Shown piece after piece: positions 1 through 11,479 of a stretch of 64,000 nucleotides of DNA. A program made the translations under genes and the position numbers. The stretch comes from Pohlia nutans (lineage: Eukaryota; Streptophyta; Bryopsida; Bryales; Mniaceae). The notes under the pieces are model-generated. The model was not told where the DNA came from and ran no database searches. It worked only from the letters and a program-made list of their open reading frames with translations. The stretch is taken from the NCBI GenBank assembly GCA_022496805.1, contig CM040091.1, positions 16,668,336 through 16,732,335 of the forward strand. The letters are read 5' to 3'. Each line of letters opens with the position of its first letter. Position 1 is the first letter of the stretch.

Positions 1-600
1 ATTAAATTGGTTTTTGTGCTTTACCTGTTTGTAAAGGTATTTAAAAAAAACAATGTTGATTGTAATTGAAGTCGTAAAATGAATAAATGTAAAAATTATA
101 TGTGAACATCTACATATTAAATTGGTTGTAAGTTATGGTTAATTATATTCATAGTTTGTAGAGGTGTTTGAAAGGAGCTAATATGAATAGGTGATCATAA
201 GGCCAATGGTTTCCATTTGTTAACATGTGTGGGTTAGATTGGTTATTGTATCCTATTGTATTTATAGGTTTGTAAAGGTATTTGAAACAAATGGAAAATA
301 GTTATAAGTGAATTGACAAAACAAAGGCAAAAAAAATTATGTCTTGATTTGTGATGATTATATTGATTGTTGTGTTCTACTATATATGTGGTTTGTAAAA
401 GTACTTCAAACAAACGAAGGTAGAGCTATTCATTAACATATTCGTATTAAAATGGTTGTCGTGTTGTTATTGTATCCATAGTTTTGTATGGTTGTTTCAA
501 ACAAAAAGAGATAAAGCCTATATGAATTCGCAAAATAAAGGCAAATGAGTTATATTTGCTAACGCGTTCATATCAAATTGCATTTTGTGAATGTAAAGTA
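1..600. repeat. Degenerate tandem repeat, about 120-bp period
   Basis: A phrase close to GTTTGTAAAGGTATTTGAAA recurs near positions 28, 154, 267, 389 and 481. It is followed each time by AAACAAA-type sequence and preceded by ATTAAATTGGTTGT-like sequence. This is a decayed tandem array of four to five units that continues off the left edge of the window. No coding potential is visible. Confidence 0.55.
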
Positions 601-694
601 ATATCTTTTTGAGGTATATACATTTCTAATTGATTCATACTATATCCAAAATATGGAGAAGAGTTGGTTAGAATAAGCATCTACGTGTTATATT

Positions 695-860
695 GACAAG
701 AGATAGATAGATAGAAACTCCGGACTTCAAAATGAAGCCGGCATGAATAAAGTGTTTGTTCGTTTTGACAATGAGCCAGTGCCCACTGGACAACGGGCCA
801 TTGGTACAAAACTACTCTCTCCTTTCAGGAATAGACACTTTAGTGACCGGTAACTGTTAT
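695..860 (+). repeat. Dispersed repeat, copy 1
   Basis: This stretch matches 11945-12110 by eye. Shared phrases are GATAGATAGA, GAATAAAGTGTTTGTTCGT, AGTGCCCAC and GGGCCATTGG, all in the same order and orientation. The family is not recognised. It may be a fragment of an old transposon or gene. Confidence 0.55.
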
Positions 861-1270
861 ATTGACAAAACTATTATCAATGAAATGTTTTGAGTCAATT
901 GTAAGTCATTTAGAACATAGCAATTTAAATCTTGAATATCATTATTCTACAACATTTTGTTTTAATTTTAGTTGCTATAATGTAGTATTGAGGTACATAT
1001 TTTAATAATTACCAAAATTTCATAAACATCTAACACTTTGGATCTATCTTGAAATCAACATTGTTTCTATTGATAAATAGCACGCCAATTGCAAAAGGTG
1101 TAAATTCATTTTAGTTAAAAAAACTAGCTAATCTTCGTTTCATTATATAATCATAATTTCTAAACGAAAAGCTTTGATTGCATCAAAATAGATTATTCCT
1201 GAACACCACGGCAAATTAATTAAAGTTATTGTTGACAAATAATTTATGTTATGCGCCTTCTAAACATAAA
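861..1270. other. AT-rich intergenic DNA
   Basis: No ORF, repeat structure or recognised motif is visible here beyond short AT-rich runs. Confidence 0.5.
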
Positions 1271-1493
1271 TCAAAACTCATAGTGAATACTATAGGTGGA
1301 GGGTAGGGTCAAAAGAAAATAATATTTAAAATAAATGCTTAAATTTTGTGAATTTTTTCCAAACTTTATTTACAGTAAAAAACATTGAACTACATTCTTG
1401 AATATTATATTTTCCAAAAAAAATTAAAGTAAAATATTCAACACAAAAATGTTGACCCTACCCTCTACGCGTGACATTCACCACAAGTTTTGT
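1271..1493. mobile_element. Short MITE with about 40-bp inverted ends
   Basis: The left end (1271-1312) and the reverse complement of the right end (1451-1493) align. Both carry CAAAACT, then GTGAAT, then GAGGGTAGGGTCAA. The interior is AT-rich and non-coding. The superfamily cannot be assigned because no clear target-site duplication is visible. Confidence 0.6.
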
Positions 1494-2843
1494 ACTCAAA
1501 ATGACAATGAGTACATAGATCTATTTTAATGAGTTGTATCAATTTATCTTCATTAGTTTAATTATACTATACTTCAATAGAGCATTAATGATATACCGTT
1601 TAACATCATTCATAATCGAATTTAAGTGTCATGTTCATAATTATATTACACGTGTGCTTTGGAACGAATAGCTACATTCGAGTATCTTTTACTTCCTATC
1701 TTTTGAATATTCAATGATTTACAAAGAACGTGATTGTTTCTTGACTACTTGTAATTGTTCTTTTCGTCATTCCAAATTTCCTTTGATTCTTTTATATTGC
1801 AGAAGACATCAAATTATAGGAAAAATATTTCCAAATAATTGTAATATAACAATACAAACTACAACATGGAAGGATAAAAAATCAAGATTTTAATTCAAAT
1901 TGTAGTACTTTACATTGTTTAGCAATTTAGATTATGTAAATTGTACACAAATCAACTCATCAAAAGCTTCAATTTTGAACATTAAAATAGGTACATATAT
2001 AGTCAAGTTCAAAGTTTAAATTCAAAAAATAAATTATAAAGCATGATTGAAACAAGTAATACGTCATATTAAAATCCCAAATTTTATGTGATGTATCGTT
2101 CAATTTTTTGGTTTGGTTCGGACTTTTGAGAGGGTTGGGTATAGATTGCTTATTTTTATAAAAATAAATAAAATCTAAGTTGCACAATTTACACAATTTC
2201 AATTTGAACTTTGTTTCCAAACAATTATATTTAGAAAAAAAATTGAGTAATCTTCTCAATCATGCATATCTTCAAGCCAAGAGTTATTCTTGAACTCTAA
2301 AGATTTTCTTTGTTTTTTTATTTTTTTTGCAAATGAGTTGAGGTGTTCTTATTGTTAGAAAGAAAACTTGCATCATTGGTGTGAAGAACTCCTAATTTCA
2401 TGAATACAACTTACACTCAATATTTACAAAATTATAGTTACATGTTACCAGGTTATTCTTCCAAAACTTTTGAATACATGTGTATGTCAGGATGTATGTA
2501 CATTTAACCTTCAAGATTTTAAGAATTAACCTACATCTTGTTAGCATGAGATATAGATACATATACAAAATATAATATTAATTTATACCATTTTCAAACA
2601 AAAAAAAACAAATTGTTAATTTGTTTCAATTGAATTGAATTTTATCCATAATTTGTTTAGAGTGAAGTCTTTTGAATTTCACTTCTAAATTCATAGCACA
2701 TCTATGCTTTGTGAATATACACCATAGATTCAAAATAAACATCAATAGTCTTTATCCAAATCACTGCTGTGAAAGGATCAATAATTTACTTCTTCAATTT
2801 CACTTGAAACAAACCCATAAAAGTATTTTGTGATTGATTTCCC
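1494..2843. other. AT-rich intergenic DNA
   Basis: Only short, low-complexity open frames occur. A 96-codon minus-strand frame at 1969-2259 is rich in F, L, N and Y, as expected of random AT-rich sequence. No gene is supported. Confidence 0.5.
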
Positions 2844-2847
2844 TTAA

Positions 2848-3416
2848 CTCCCAATTGCTTAAGCATCCATTTTTTGGACAGTGTATTGATTTCATTCATG
2901 TTTGATCATCCGCCGTGTACTTTTCGTAGTGTGAAAATTTTTACTATAAATTTTTACACTTAGCTTCAAGCATGTGAGAACATATTAGAAAGGGGATGAT
3001 TTGTGAAAATTTTATGCCTCGTTTCATGTTGCAACGATTCACCAACAAATTCTATGATCTTAGTTCAAAAGTGTTAAAAGGTGCTCCTGAAAAATTCAAC
3101 TCATAAAATTAGGCAACCAAAAAATCTCCAAATATCACTACACTTAAAGTATTACATTTCAATCCATCACAACAAATTTCATCCATACATTGTCAATATG
3201 TTATTCGTAATTGAATTACAAAACAATTTCAAATTTCAAATTTTATACAATTTTTTTGGTGGTTGCAATCATAGATTTAACCATGTGGATAGAATCTAAA
3301 TTCACAGTGTACAACTTTTATTCATACATCAAGTTCAAAATATCCTTCGCAATTGCATTTTATAATACATTTGTGCAAAACTGTCCGATTTGGAAAGGGG
3401 TGCATGCATTTAGGAA
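2848..3416 (-). mobile_element. TTAA-flanked element, family D, copy 1
   Basis: TTAA lies at 2844-2847 and again at 3417-3420, and the element between them is 569 bp. It is the inverted counterpart of 60837-61395 (559 bp). Shared blocks include AATCACTACAC, GACAATGT..ATGAAATTTGTTGTGAT, a GGATTGAATCT-like block and TGCATTTTATAATGCATCT. It is non-coding. The TTAA target site points to piggyBac-type mobilisation, but no transposase is present. Confidence 0.65.
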
Positions 3417-3420
3417 TTAA

Positions 3421-4340
3421 GCTCTATTTATAAAAACATTGAACCTACAACCCTTCTTTGAATACATCATAGCCAAGTAATTTGTACATAAACCTTTGTT
3501 GAATGCTACATATTGATGTAACAAGAACAACTATGAACTATCTTTTTGTGTTATTAAGGCTACTTTGTATTGGTTTAGATGAGCATGTAGGACAAGACAT
3601 TTTAGCTTTTTAAAAAATAAAAATTAAATGATCAAATTGGTCAAAAGGTGAAATTTTATCCTCAAAGGTTTACATTTTATTAGCAACCATGTATTGACTC
3701 AACAACTTTGAGTATTGCACACCAATGATGCAACTTTACATTCAACTCTATATGCTTTTATAGTGTTCATTACTATAATTTATTCAACTATGGCATGTTG
3801 GGAGTGGGTTTAGAATTTTGGATCTTGTATTTTATGGGTACTTAAAAAGTTTGAGGAAGAAAATGTTCATACATGTTGGTTCTCTCATAGGCACATAGCG
3901 ATAGTACATGGTTTAGGATCTAGGATCAAGCAAATCCTTTAAAAGGCACACACCTCTTTATTGCATTGTGAACAAATTCGGGCTTTATTTTACCACTTAA
4001 CGCTCTCATTGCTCAACATGTTCATCCTTCTAACGATTCTTCTATCCATTTTTATTTTCTTAAAATTCCTTCTTCATGACTTTTGTAATCTACTCCAATA
4101 CCTTCTTTGCTACCATTCTTTTAAAAAAACATCATCAATAAAGTTTGCTTCAAAAGGTCCACGGAGTCAAAATAATTGAACTATTCTGAATGTATGATTT
4201 ATTTGTGTGAGTATTTCAACCAATGTTACTCTTTGCCCATTGTGTTGTGTCATTTAGGCCATAGAACATGAAATTTTACAGTAGAAGAAGAAATGACACG
4301 GATTTCTATATGGAAGCACATTTTTCATTATGGTTTTATC
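3421..4340. other. AT-rich intergenic DNA
   Basis: No supported gene. The short plus-strand frame at 3961-4179 is low-complexity and matches nothing recognised. Confidence 0.5.
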
Positions 4341-4344
4341 TCAT

Positions 4345-4495
4345 AGACCATTTTGTGAAGTAATTTTATATCTTGAGTTGAAAAAAACTGGTCACCTCTC
4401 GTTGACCATTTTGTGAAGTACTCTAAAACCATCGCCTCAAAAAATGGTCAAGTCTCATTGACCATTTTGTGAAGTACTCTAAATCCATCACCTCA
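4345..4495. repeat. Tandem repeat, about 60 bp, three copies
   Basis: GACCATTTTGTGAAGTA occurs three times at roughly 60-bp spacing. The last two copies are followed by CTCTAAA and ATC(G/A)CCTCA. It is a short local duplication with no coding potential. Confidence 0.75.
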
Positions 4496-5806
4496 CAAAG
4501 TGATAAAAAAGGGTAAAGCCTAAATTTAAACTAATCACTTTTTAATGTCATGTCATCTTGTTTCACAGGGTCCAAATAGCCATTATCTTGTGCTGAATTT
4601 TTTACCTTGTCTCGGTGGCTTGGTGTAAACGCCCCCGTTATGAGCAATGTACTTTGTGATCATAATCAGTTGATTATAACTGAAGGTGGTTGGTGATGCG
4701 GATTGAATCATCTGTATTCATCTCGCCACATCCAAGAACAGTGTCTGTATAGAAACACCAAATTCAAATATACCGGAAATTAGGAATTTCCAAAGCTCAA
4801 CAGCTAAGTAGTTCCCCAGAATGGAATTCCATTTTTCTGAATGGGATTCCATTTTTCTGTTGGCATCGTCCGTCTCATGCAATCCACATACGGTATTGAT
4901 AACCGGGTCGCTCCTTTTCAACAGCTATGTACTGCTTTCGAGAGGATCCAATTCGTCTACCTGGCACAAATTGCATGAAAATAAGTGGGCAATGAATCAA
5001 GACGGAGGACCACAAGAAACCCCGCATGGGAGGAAATTTTCAACACTGGCTATCCATCCAATGGACTTGGTTCCCTCCCTTTTTCTTTATGATTGACGAC
5101 GGCAGCTCTTCGTCTTTTGATGTGATTCCCGTAACATACTAGTTAAAGGAAAAGAGTGTCTCAAAGTGGATAGACACCTTAATCCCTAAACGCTCAAACG
5201 ACCATTTTCTAGTGGTGCCTGAATTTAACGGTTCACCAAAACAAAAAAAAACATGTTTTTGAAAAAAATTAAAAAATAATTTAGAATACTTCATCAAGTT
5301 TACTTTCTAACGCAATTTGAATTATGTCAATCCAAGTTGAACTCTACCTAAGCAAATTTTTCAAAGTGGATCACTTGTCCAAAAGGGGGCACCGGGGTGA
5401 ACCCATGCCCTTGAGACATGGCTAGAGAAATAATTATCTTAAAAGACTATTTATTCACGATGCTCTTTATTCACGATGCTCTTTTAGACCAACGTTATGA
5501 TTATGTTGTTGTTGTCACCCCATTGGGGGTAGTAGATATGTTAAACATGTATATTTGGCATTTGTTGTAAGTAATACGTTCCAAATTGGGACCACTAATA
5601 GTTCATTAGACGAGTCATTAGAACAATGGTGACATGAAGTTCAACTTTTCTTTTGATTCTTGACCATTGGAGGCGAGGAACCTTTCTAATACAACAAAAT
5701 ATTGAGCTTTTTGGACCTTCAAGGGTTTAGGGTGAGTTGTGAGTTTTATTTATTTATAAAACAAAATGGGGATGGTTTTTTCCAATAACTTGAGGCACAT
5801 CTGATA
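4496..5806. other. Intergenic DNA with a less AT-rich patch
   Basis: Positions about 4600-5110 are less AT-rich than their surroundings and carry a duplicated ATTCCATTTTTCTG phrase near 4826-4858. Open frames of 67 and 91 codons overlap on opposite strands, and neither resembles a known protein. TTAATCCCTAAACGC near 5180 resembles a TTAA-element terminus, but no partner end was fixed. Confidence 0.4.
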
Positions 5807-5810
5807 TTAA

Positions 5811-6131
5811 CTCCAAAACATCCCAGCGTCCAGAAACAAGATCACAAACATATTCAAAGCCTTGTAACTTTATCATACAATCTTAGATTACTTTCATCCA
5901 AGTCACCTTTCCAAGCCTATGAAATTCTCTACCAATTAAAATAAAATATTGTAATGGGGAGATGTTGATAATATTGGAGAGGCCTCCAAATGCAAGTATG
6001 TCAAATTTGTTGAGTAGATTTTATGCTTGCAATGGTCCTCTCATGTGCACCTCGTGTACATTTGAGCCATGCTAATATTTATTTTTGAGGCTAGCATCTA
6101 CTTGTATTCAAAGGATTGGTATGTTTAGGGG
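5811..6131 (-). mobile_element. TTAA-flanked element, family F, copy 1
   Basis: TTAA lies at 5807-5810 and 6132-6135, giving a 321-bp element. It is an inverted copy of 12757-13010. Shared blocks include GAGGCTAGCATCTAC, TTTTATGCTTGCAATGGTCC, GAGAGGCCTC and CTACCAATTA. The right TTAA is shared with the next element (family D), so the two elements abut through one target site. Confidence 0.65.
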
Positions 6132-6135
6132 TTAA

Positions 6136-6761
6136 CTTCTAAACGTTCTCACCCCTCTCCAATTTAGGAGTTTTGCAAAGATGCATTATGTAACCCCTGA
6201 TAGCCTAAAGCCTTCTCCAAATTCCGCAATTTTGCAAAAATGCATTATAAAATGCAACTAAGAGGGATATTTTGAACTTGATGTACGAATAAAATTTGTA
6301 CATTATAAATTTTTGATTCTATCCATGCGGTTAGATATATGATTGCAATCACCAATATTTTGTATAAAATTTGAAACTCAAAATTCAAAATTCTTTTGTA
6401 TTTTGATTACAAATTAAATAGGACATTGATAATTTGTAAATGAAATTTGTTGCGATTGGTTGAAATGTAATACTCTCTAAGTGTAGTGATTTTTGGAGAT
6501 TTTTTGGTTGCTTAATTTTATGAGTTGACTTTTTCAAGAGCACTTTTAAACTAAAATCTTTGAAATTTTTGGTGAATCACTACAACATGAAATGAGGCAT
6601 ACAAATTTCACAAATCATCCCCTTTCCAATTGGATCACACATTCATGAAGCTAACTTTCCACAAAATCTAGAGTAAAAAATCCACACTGCAAAAATTGCA
6701 TGACGGATGAGAAAACATGGATAAAATCTCTACATCGTTCAAAAAATGGACGCTCAGGGAG
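6136..6761 (+). mobile_element. TTAA-flanked element, family D, copy 2
   Basis: It starts after TTAA 6132-6135 and ends at a decayed TTAG (6762-6765). The order of blocks matches 60837-61395: GCAAAGATGCATTAT, GTACGAAT, GATTCTATC, AAGTGTAGTGATTTTTGGAG, CATGAAATGAGGCATA, and a terminal block with AAAATGGACGC. A small internal duplication of GCAATTTTGCAAAAATGCATTAT makes it longer than its relatives. It is non-coding. Confidence 0.6.
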
Positions 6762-6765
6762 TTAG

Positions 6766-7457
6766 GAGATAAGAGGAATATTTTAAACGTGACGTAGAAT
6801 TAAAAGTTGTATCCATACATTTAGATGTGCAGTTCATATCATCAATATTTTTGTTTAATATTTGAAACTTAAAATTCCAAATTCTTTTGTAATTCAGTTA
6901 TGAATAAGATATTGACAATTGGTGGATGAAATCTTCAAAAATCACTACACTCAAAAATTCTTTTGTAATTCAGTTATGAATAAGATATTGACAATTGGTG
7001 GATGAAATCTTCAAAAATCACTACACTCAAAAATTCTTTTGTAATTCAGTTATGAATAAGATATTGACAATTGGTGGATGAAATCTTCAAAAATCACTAC
7101 ACTCAAAAATTCTTTTGTAATTCAGTTATGAATAAAATATTGACAATTGGTGGATGAAATCTTCAAAAATCACTACACTCAAAAATGTAACACTCAAAAG
7201 TGTAGTGATTTTTGAAGATTTTTTGGTTGCTTCATATTATGAGTTGATTTTTTCAAGAACACATGTAGACTAAAACCTTCAAATTTTTTAGCAAATCACT
7301 GCAACATGAAATGAGGCATAAAATTTTCACAAACCATCTCTTTACTAATCAAATCACACATACATGAAGCTATCTTGCTATAGAATATTGTAGTATTTAT
7401 TTTTCTTACAAAAAGTGCATGATGGATGAGAAAACATGAATGAAATCTATACATCAT
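6766..7457 (+). mobile_element. Family D, copy 3, with an internally expanded repeat
   Basis: The sequence either side of the 76-bp array at 6881-7191 is family D. The left part has the TTTGAAACTTAAAATTC block. The right part has the GTGTAGTGATTTTTGAAGAT, AAATGAGGCATAAA and GATGGATGAGAAAACATG blocks. The left end is truncated against copy 2, and the right end stops at TTAA 7458-7461, where a family H element begins. Confidence 0.55.
6881..7191. repeat. 76-bp tandem repeat, about 4 copies
   Basis: ATTCTTTTGTAATTCAG begins at 6881, 6957, 7033 and 7109, which is a period of exactly 76 bp. The units are almost identical; one has AATAAAATATT where the others have AATAAGATATT. The array ends at an inverted repeat in which AAAATCACTACACT faces AGTGTAGTGATTTT. 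High identity means recent expansion inside an older element. Confidence 0.9.
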
Positions 7458-7461
7458 TTAA

Positions 7462-7729
7462 CCCCTACAAGGTCAATGATTTGTGATTTTCAAATGAAAA
7501 ATTCTATTGATCACATTGTGAAAAATGAAACCAAACTTTATATCACTAGAATCAGTATAAGTGTTGGTAAAGAAACACCCTTTTTTGGATGGTGAGAAAA
7601 GAATTTTGAAGGATGTTTGCAAGATATGACATCTTTCAGAATTTGAACAAGAAGGAAGTCTACAAAGACCTATTCAAAATTGCCAAAAAAATAATGAGAC
7701 CCAATTTGGGATTCTTGGTCCTTAAGGGG
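7462..7729 (+). mobile_element. TTAA-flanked element, family H, copy 1
   Basis: TTAA lies at 7458-7461 and 7730-7733, giving 268 bp. Family H blocks are TATATCACTAGAATCAGT, GTGTTGGT, GAAGTCTACAAAGACCTA and CCCAATTTGGG..TCTTGGTCC before the terminal GGGGTTAA. Relatives lie at about 33941, 34876, 36507 and 41174. It is non-coding. Confidence 0.7.
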
Positions 7730-7733
7730 TTAA

Positions 7734-9260
7734 AAAATGGACGATTGGTCATGTAGGGATTAAATGAGTCTAAGCGAACTAACCCTGACCACACAATCCA
7801 CGGGTTTTAGCAAAATTGAAGACAGATAACTTAAGTTAAGCTTACAATAGCACTTGGGATTTGAAAACACACTTGTGCGAGAGGAGTGAGGCCAGGGCCA
7901 TTGAATGCAGGTCAGGCATGCTGGTGCTTCATGCTTGGAAAATGACAATGGAACTATGTTATGATATAAGTGGCGTCCTTTACCTTCCCCGGTACCATTT
8001 GCAACACTCCATTCCAGTGTGGTCCCTGAATCCACTGATCATTCATGATTTTCTCACTGAGGAGTTCTCACAATGAGACTATGGAATACTTTTTGCGCGT
8101 TTGGACGTATACGATTCGGAGACCCTGGATTTGGGTTTTTCGGGTTTAGGGTTCGAAATCGAGGACCACTGTTTTTTGTGGCCGAAACCCCTAGGTGGCC
8201 CGTTTGCACGCCCTGTTCGGGCAGTGCATCAGCGGATTTTTCGCGATTTGGGCAGCGTAGTGGGAACGGGTTTAGGGTTAGGACCCGCGGCCGCGTTCAA
8301 CGTGTTGGACCGGGTCCGGTTTGGCGATGGACCTCACGCGTATCCGTTGGAGGAAGAGGTTGATCCGATTACTGCTTGTTTTCAATGGCAAGAGTGCGGC
8401 AATTGCTATCGTTGCACGGAGATCGAAGGAGCCTGTTATGATCGGTGGTGGCATGATTCGGACGCTGGTTGTGGAACTGATTCCGAGACGGACTCAGATT
8501 GCTATGGCAGCGGCTTCCTGTAACCGGTTGACAAGACGCTTCAATATCTGAATCACGCAATTGAAGGTAATGCCACAGGTTTGGTTGATAATTCGATCAA
8601 GCAAGCTCACAAGAAAATGAGAGTTTTTTCCCTGCTTCGAATTTCGACCTTCCTGGCATCCCAAGGAAAGCGAGTGACAACACCAGGTTCGCAAAACAGA
8701 GAGCAATTTCCACCAGAACGCAGAATTACTGCAAAGGAATGCCGATGCTTTTCACACACTGTACACATCTGCACAATATGATTTAAACTAGCTGGCCTCC
8801 CCGTAAACCGCTTGCCGACCCTAAACGAGCAAGAATCTGGGACGGTTGCAAGGATCCTCTCTGAATCTGGACCTCCAACGACGCTCTCGTGGAGCGTCAC
8901 AGTCCGTCTCGGGTATCCCGGTTCCCGATGGAGTGGCAAGCCCGGCACAGGTATACGTCCATCGGGCAGACGCTAAAAACCTTCGCAAACGCTTGCCCGG
9001 CGCAAACGTGCAGGGGCAAACGGTACACAAGCGCGCGCCCGCAATCTGCAATTTCGGTGGTCGAAAATACCCGTTCTAAACCCGTTATTTCCAAAAATAG
9101 AACGCCTAAATGTATTCGCGCAGCATTTCCGTCCCGAAATCGGAGGCGTGCAAATAGTATTCCATATGAGACATCATATGCCCTAACAGAACGCCCATCC
9201 CGGAGCCTTCCAATCTGTTGGCTGAATTCAAGAACCTGATGATTTATCATTAGACGTATG
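7734..9260. other. GC- and CpG-rich island without an identified gene
   Basis: From about 8050 the base composition shifts sharply to GC- and CpG-rich and stays so to about 9260, unlike anything else in the left half. A 140-codon plus-strand frame (8101-8523) has a Cys-rich tail, but it lacks an ATG and resembles no family known to me. Overlapping frames at 8073-8363, 8321-8551 and 8889-9239 are equally open, as expected in GC-rich DNA. A donor-like AAG/GTAATG lies near 8560, and telo-box-like GGGTTTAGGGTT lies near 8140 and 8268. It could be a degraded gene, a first exon, or an inserted piece. Confidence 0.4.
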
Positions 9261-9311
9261 ACATACAGTCCTCTTAATCAAGGCCTCGGGACCCCTTGAT
9301 TACTGAACCTT

Positions 9312-9881
9312 AGAATCACGTGCGTTCATGACCCCCTTTCAAATACCCCTTGTATAGGTAGAATATATTTGTATATATGTATAATGTCAATATTCAACCC
9401 TATTTTGAGCTTCTCGCCGAGGGGTTTTTCCCTTTTGGCTCTATGATTGTTTTTTCTTTTATCAATGGAGTAAAAGTTCATTTGATTCAAAAGAACAAAT
9501 GTAGAGTATTCTTATATTAGTTCATGTATATATGTAAAATGTAAATATAGAACCCTAAATTCAGCCCTAAATATGCTTTAATATGTATTACTAGTATGGT
9601 AGTGTTCAAATTAATCCCCCTCTTGTGCAATCACTTGGTTCCCCGGGGGGTGCACTATACTAAACACATACAAATATACGCGAGTGCACAAAAGGGTATT
9701 AATTTGAACACTGCCATATACATATACATACAATAAACACATTTGGAACTGAAAATATTCACGTATACTTACATTACACATATATTTAAAACAAAATATA
9801 TTTGTATAAAAAGGTATTTAGACATATGACCTCTTGTATACAAGGGAATTTTTAGAAGGGGTCATGAACGCACGTGATTCT
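9312..9881. mobile_element. MITE with about 40-bp inverted ends
   Basis: The left end reads AGAATCACGTGCGTTCATGA followed by CCCC and then CCCCTT. The right end, reverse complemented, begins with the same 20 bases and continues through CCCCTT. The 570-bp element is AT-rich and non-coding apart from a second small inverted-repeat element at 9597-9716. No clean target duplication was seen. Confidence 0.75.
9597..9716. mobile_element. 120-bp MITE nested in the larger one
   Basis: The ends TGGTAGTGTTCAAATTAAT and, reverse complemented, TGGCAGTGTTCAAATTAAT face each other. They are flanked by TA at 9595-9596 and 9717-9718. A TA duplication fits a Tc1/mariner-mobilised MITE. It lies wholly inside the 9312-9881 element, so it is the younger insertion. 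Confidence 0.7.
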
Positions 9882-10182
9882 CAAACATAATGTAGAGTGC
9901 ACCTCCCGGGCATGGTTCTTCACACACATAAAAGAGTGCACCCCTTGAGATCGAGGCTTGTATGTATTTTCATGCCGCTTGTTTGCCCCCACGTAAAAAA
10001 AGATACATTAGTGTATAATGAAAGTGTCTTCCGTCATTCCACCAAACAAAATGTACCAATTCCACCAATGCTTGGTCCAATTAGTCATTTTGTTTGGTAG
10101 TACTCTTGCCTTTTGGGAGGCCTCTATTTGAAGGCCGTGTAAATGGCAAGTCAGAATCAATTTTTGTACTGAATACTCTAGA

Positions 10183-10421
10183 TACTCCCTTTGTCCATAA
10201 ATGTTGTCTTTGTTAAAAAAATCATCTTTGACACGTTTATGCAGAAAAAAATCGTCTCAATACTCAAAAAATGGTCAATCTTGACAGAAGTATGTAGTTT
10301 TTGTGTCACTTTCATTGTACACCTTGTTTGAGGCTCACGTTTGGAGTGTAAAACACAAGACAATTATGTTGGGAAACAAAATGCCAAAAATTAGGACAAT
10401 TATTTTAGGACAGAGGAAGTA
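10183..10421. mobile_element. Stowaway-like MITE, copy 1
   Basis: The left end TACTCCCTTTGTCC and the right end GGACAGAGGAAGTA are inverted repeats of the plant Stowaway type (CTCCCTCCGTCC consensus), with TA as the target site. The interior is related in inverse orientation to 36911-37149 through GTTTTTGTGTCACTTTCATTG and CTCACGTTTGGAGTGTAAAA. It is non-coding and would need a mariner transposase in trans. Confidence 0.8.
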
Positions 10422-10584
10422 TTGTATATAGCAAGGAAGTGTAAAAGTACATTTTGTACAAGATGTATTCTATGTTACAACAATAAAACAATGTGGAGTT
10501 CATATGCTTGTGTTTAAATGTATTGATAGATATATTAAAACTTGAGCACAATGGATATATGTATTATATTTACAAAGGTTTTAA

Positions 10585-11475
10585 CCCCTAAGCATATAAA
10601 GAGTCTAATATGGTCAAATTTGGTTGTTTTTCAATCAAATGTTGATTTTCCACCTAGTTCTTAATTTCAAATGCAAATGGTCCCAAGTAAGAAAGTGTGG
10701 AGATTATCTTTGGCTTTCTAGTTCAATTTGCTATTCTTCAAAAAAATTAGAATTTCACTTTTTACAGCACTTTAAAGCTCATACCTCCTAAGATTCCAAT
10801 ATACACAGCAAAAAGAGTTTTTCTATCAAATTTATTTTTATGTAAGCTCAAAAAGCATGCCCCTACAACTTGTTGTTCATCACTATTATTTACATTATTC
10901 CTAAAAACTTCATATTGATTTAAACTTTTTTGTAATTACTACGATTTTTAGAAGACGAAAGCTTCAAAAAATCTTATAAATTTCGTTTTTATTTACATGA
11001 TTATGTAAAAAGAAGGGTAATATTTTTAAATAATAAGCTATATGAGAAGAGCACCAAAAAAATATAACATATTTTATAATGTATTGATTATGTCAAGTTG
11101 TTGATCAAGCCAAAATTGCATTGACTGTAATTCAAAAGTGACCTTGCAAAAATGAGGACATAGATAAAAAATTTCAAAGAATCACCACGTTTAAGAGTAT
11201 CTCATTTCAAATTCATTCCAACAAATTTTACTCAAAAAATATTAAAATTTTGTTTGTAATTGAATTTAGGAGGAATTTTTAATTTTGACTTTCAAAATTG
11301 ATAATCAAATATTGGTGATAGTATTAGTGAATCGAAATGAAGAGATGAAATTGAAAATTGAAAATCTAAACCTTTCATTTGTATATCAACTCCAAAATAT
11401 TCTTCCAAATAGTAGTTTATGATGCTTTTTTTCAAATTGTCAATTCTTCCAGAGACACCCTAGTACATTTAGGGG
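10585..11475. mobile_element. TTAA-flanked element, family G, copy 1
   Basis: TTAA lies at 10581-10584 and 11476-11479, and the termini are CCCCTAAGC and TTTAGGGG. The left half is the inverse of 50410-50956 by shared blocks: TCAAATGTTGATTTT..CACCTAGTTC, TTTCAAATGCAAATGGTCCC, AAGAAAGTGTGG, GTGCTTTT-like and TGTAAGCTCAA..GCATGC. The right part (about 11095-11475) carries family-D-like phrases and may be a second insertion. It is non-coding. Confidence 0.6.
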
Positions 11476-11479
11476 TTAA

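Noticed and set aside
6881..7191. Regularly spaced 76-bp repeats considered as a CRISPR-like array.
   Set aside because: The whole unit repeats with no variable spacers, the genome is eukaryotic, and the repeat derives from a transposon interior.
8101..8523. A 140-codon Cys-rich frame as a gene.
   Set aside because: No ATG, no recognised family, and competing open frames of similar quality. Kept only as part of the GC-rich island.
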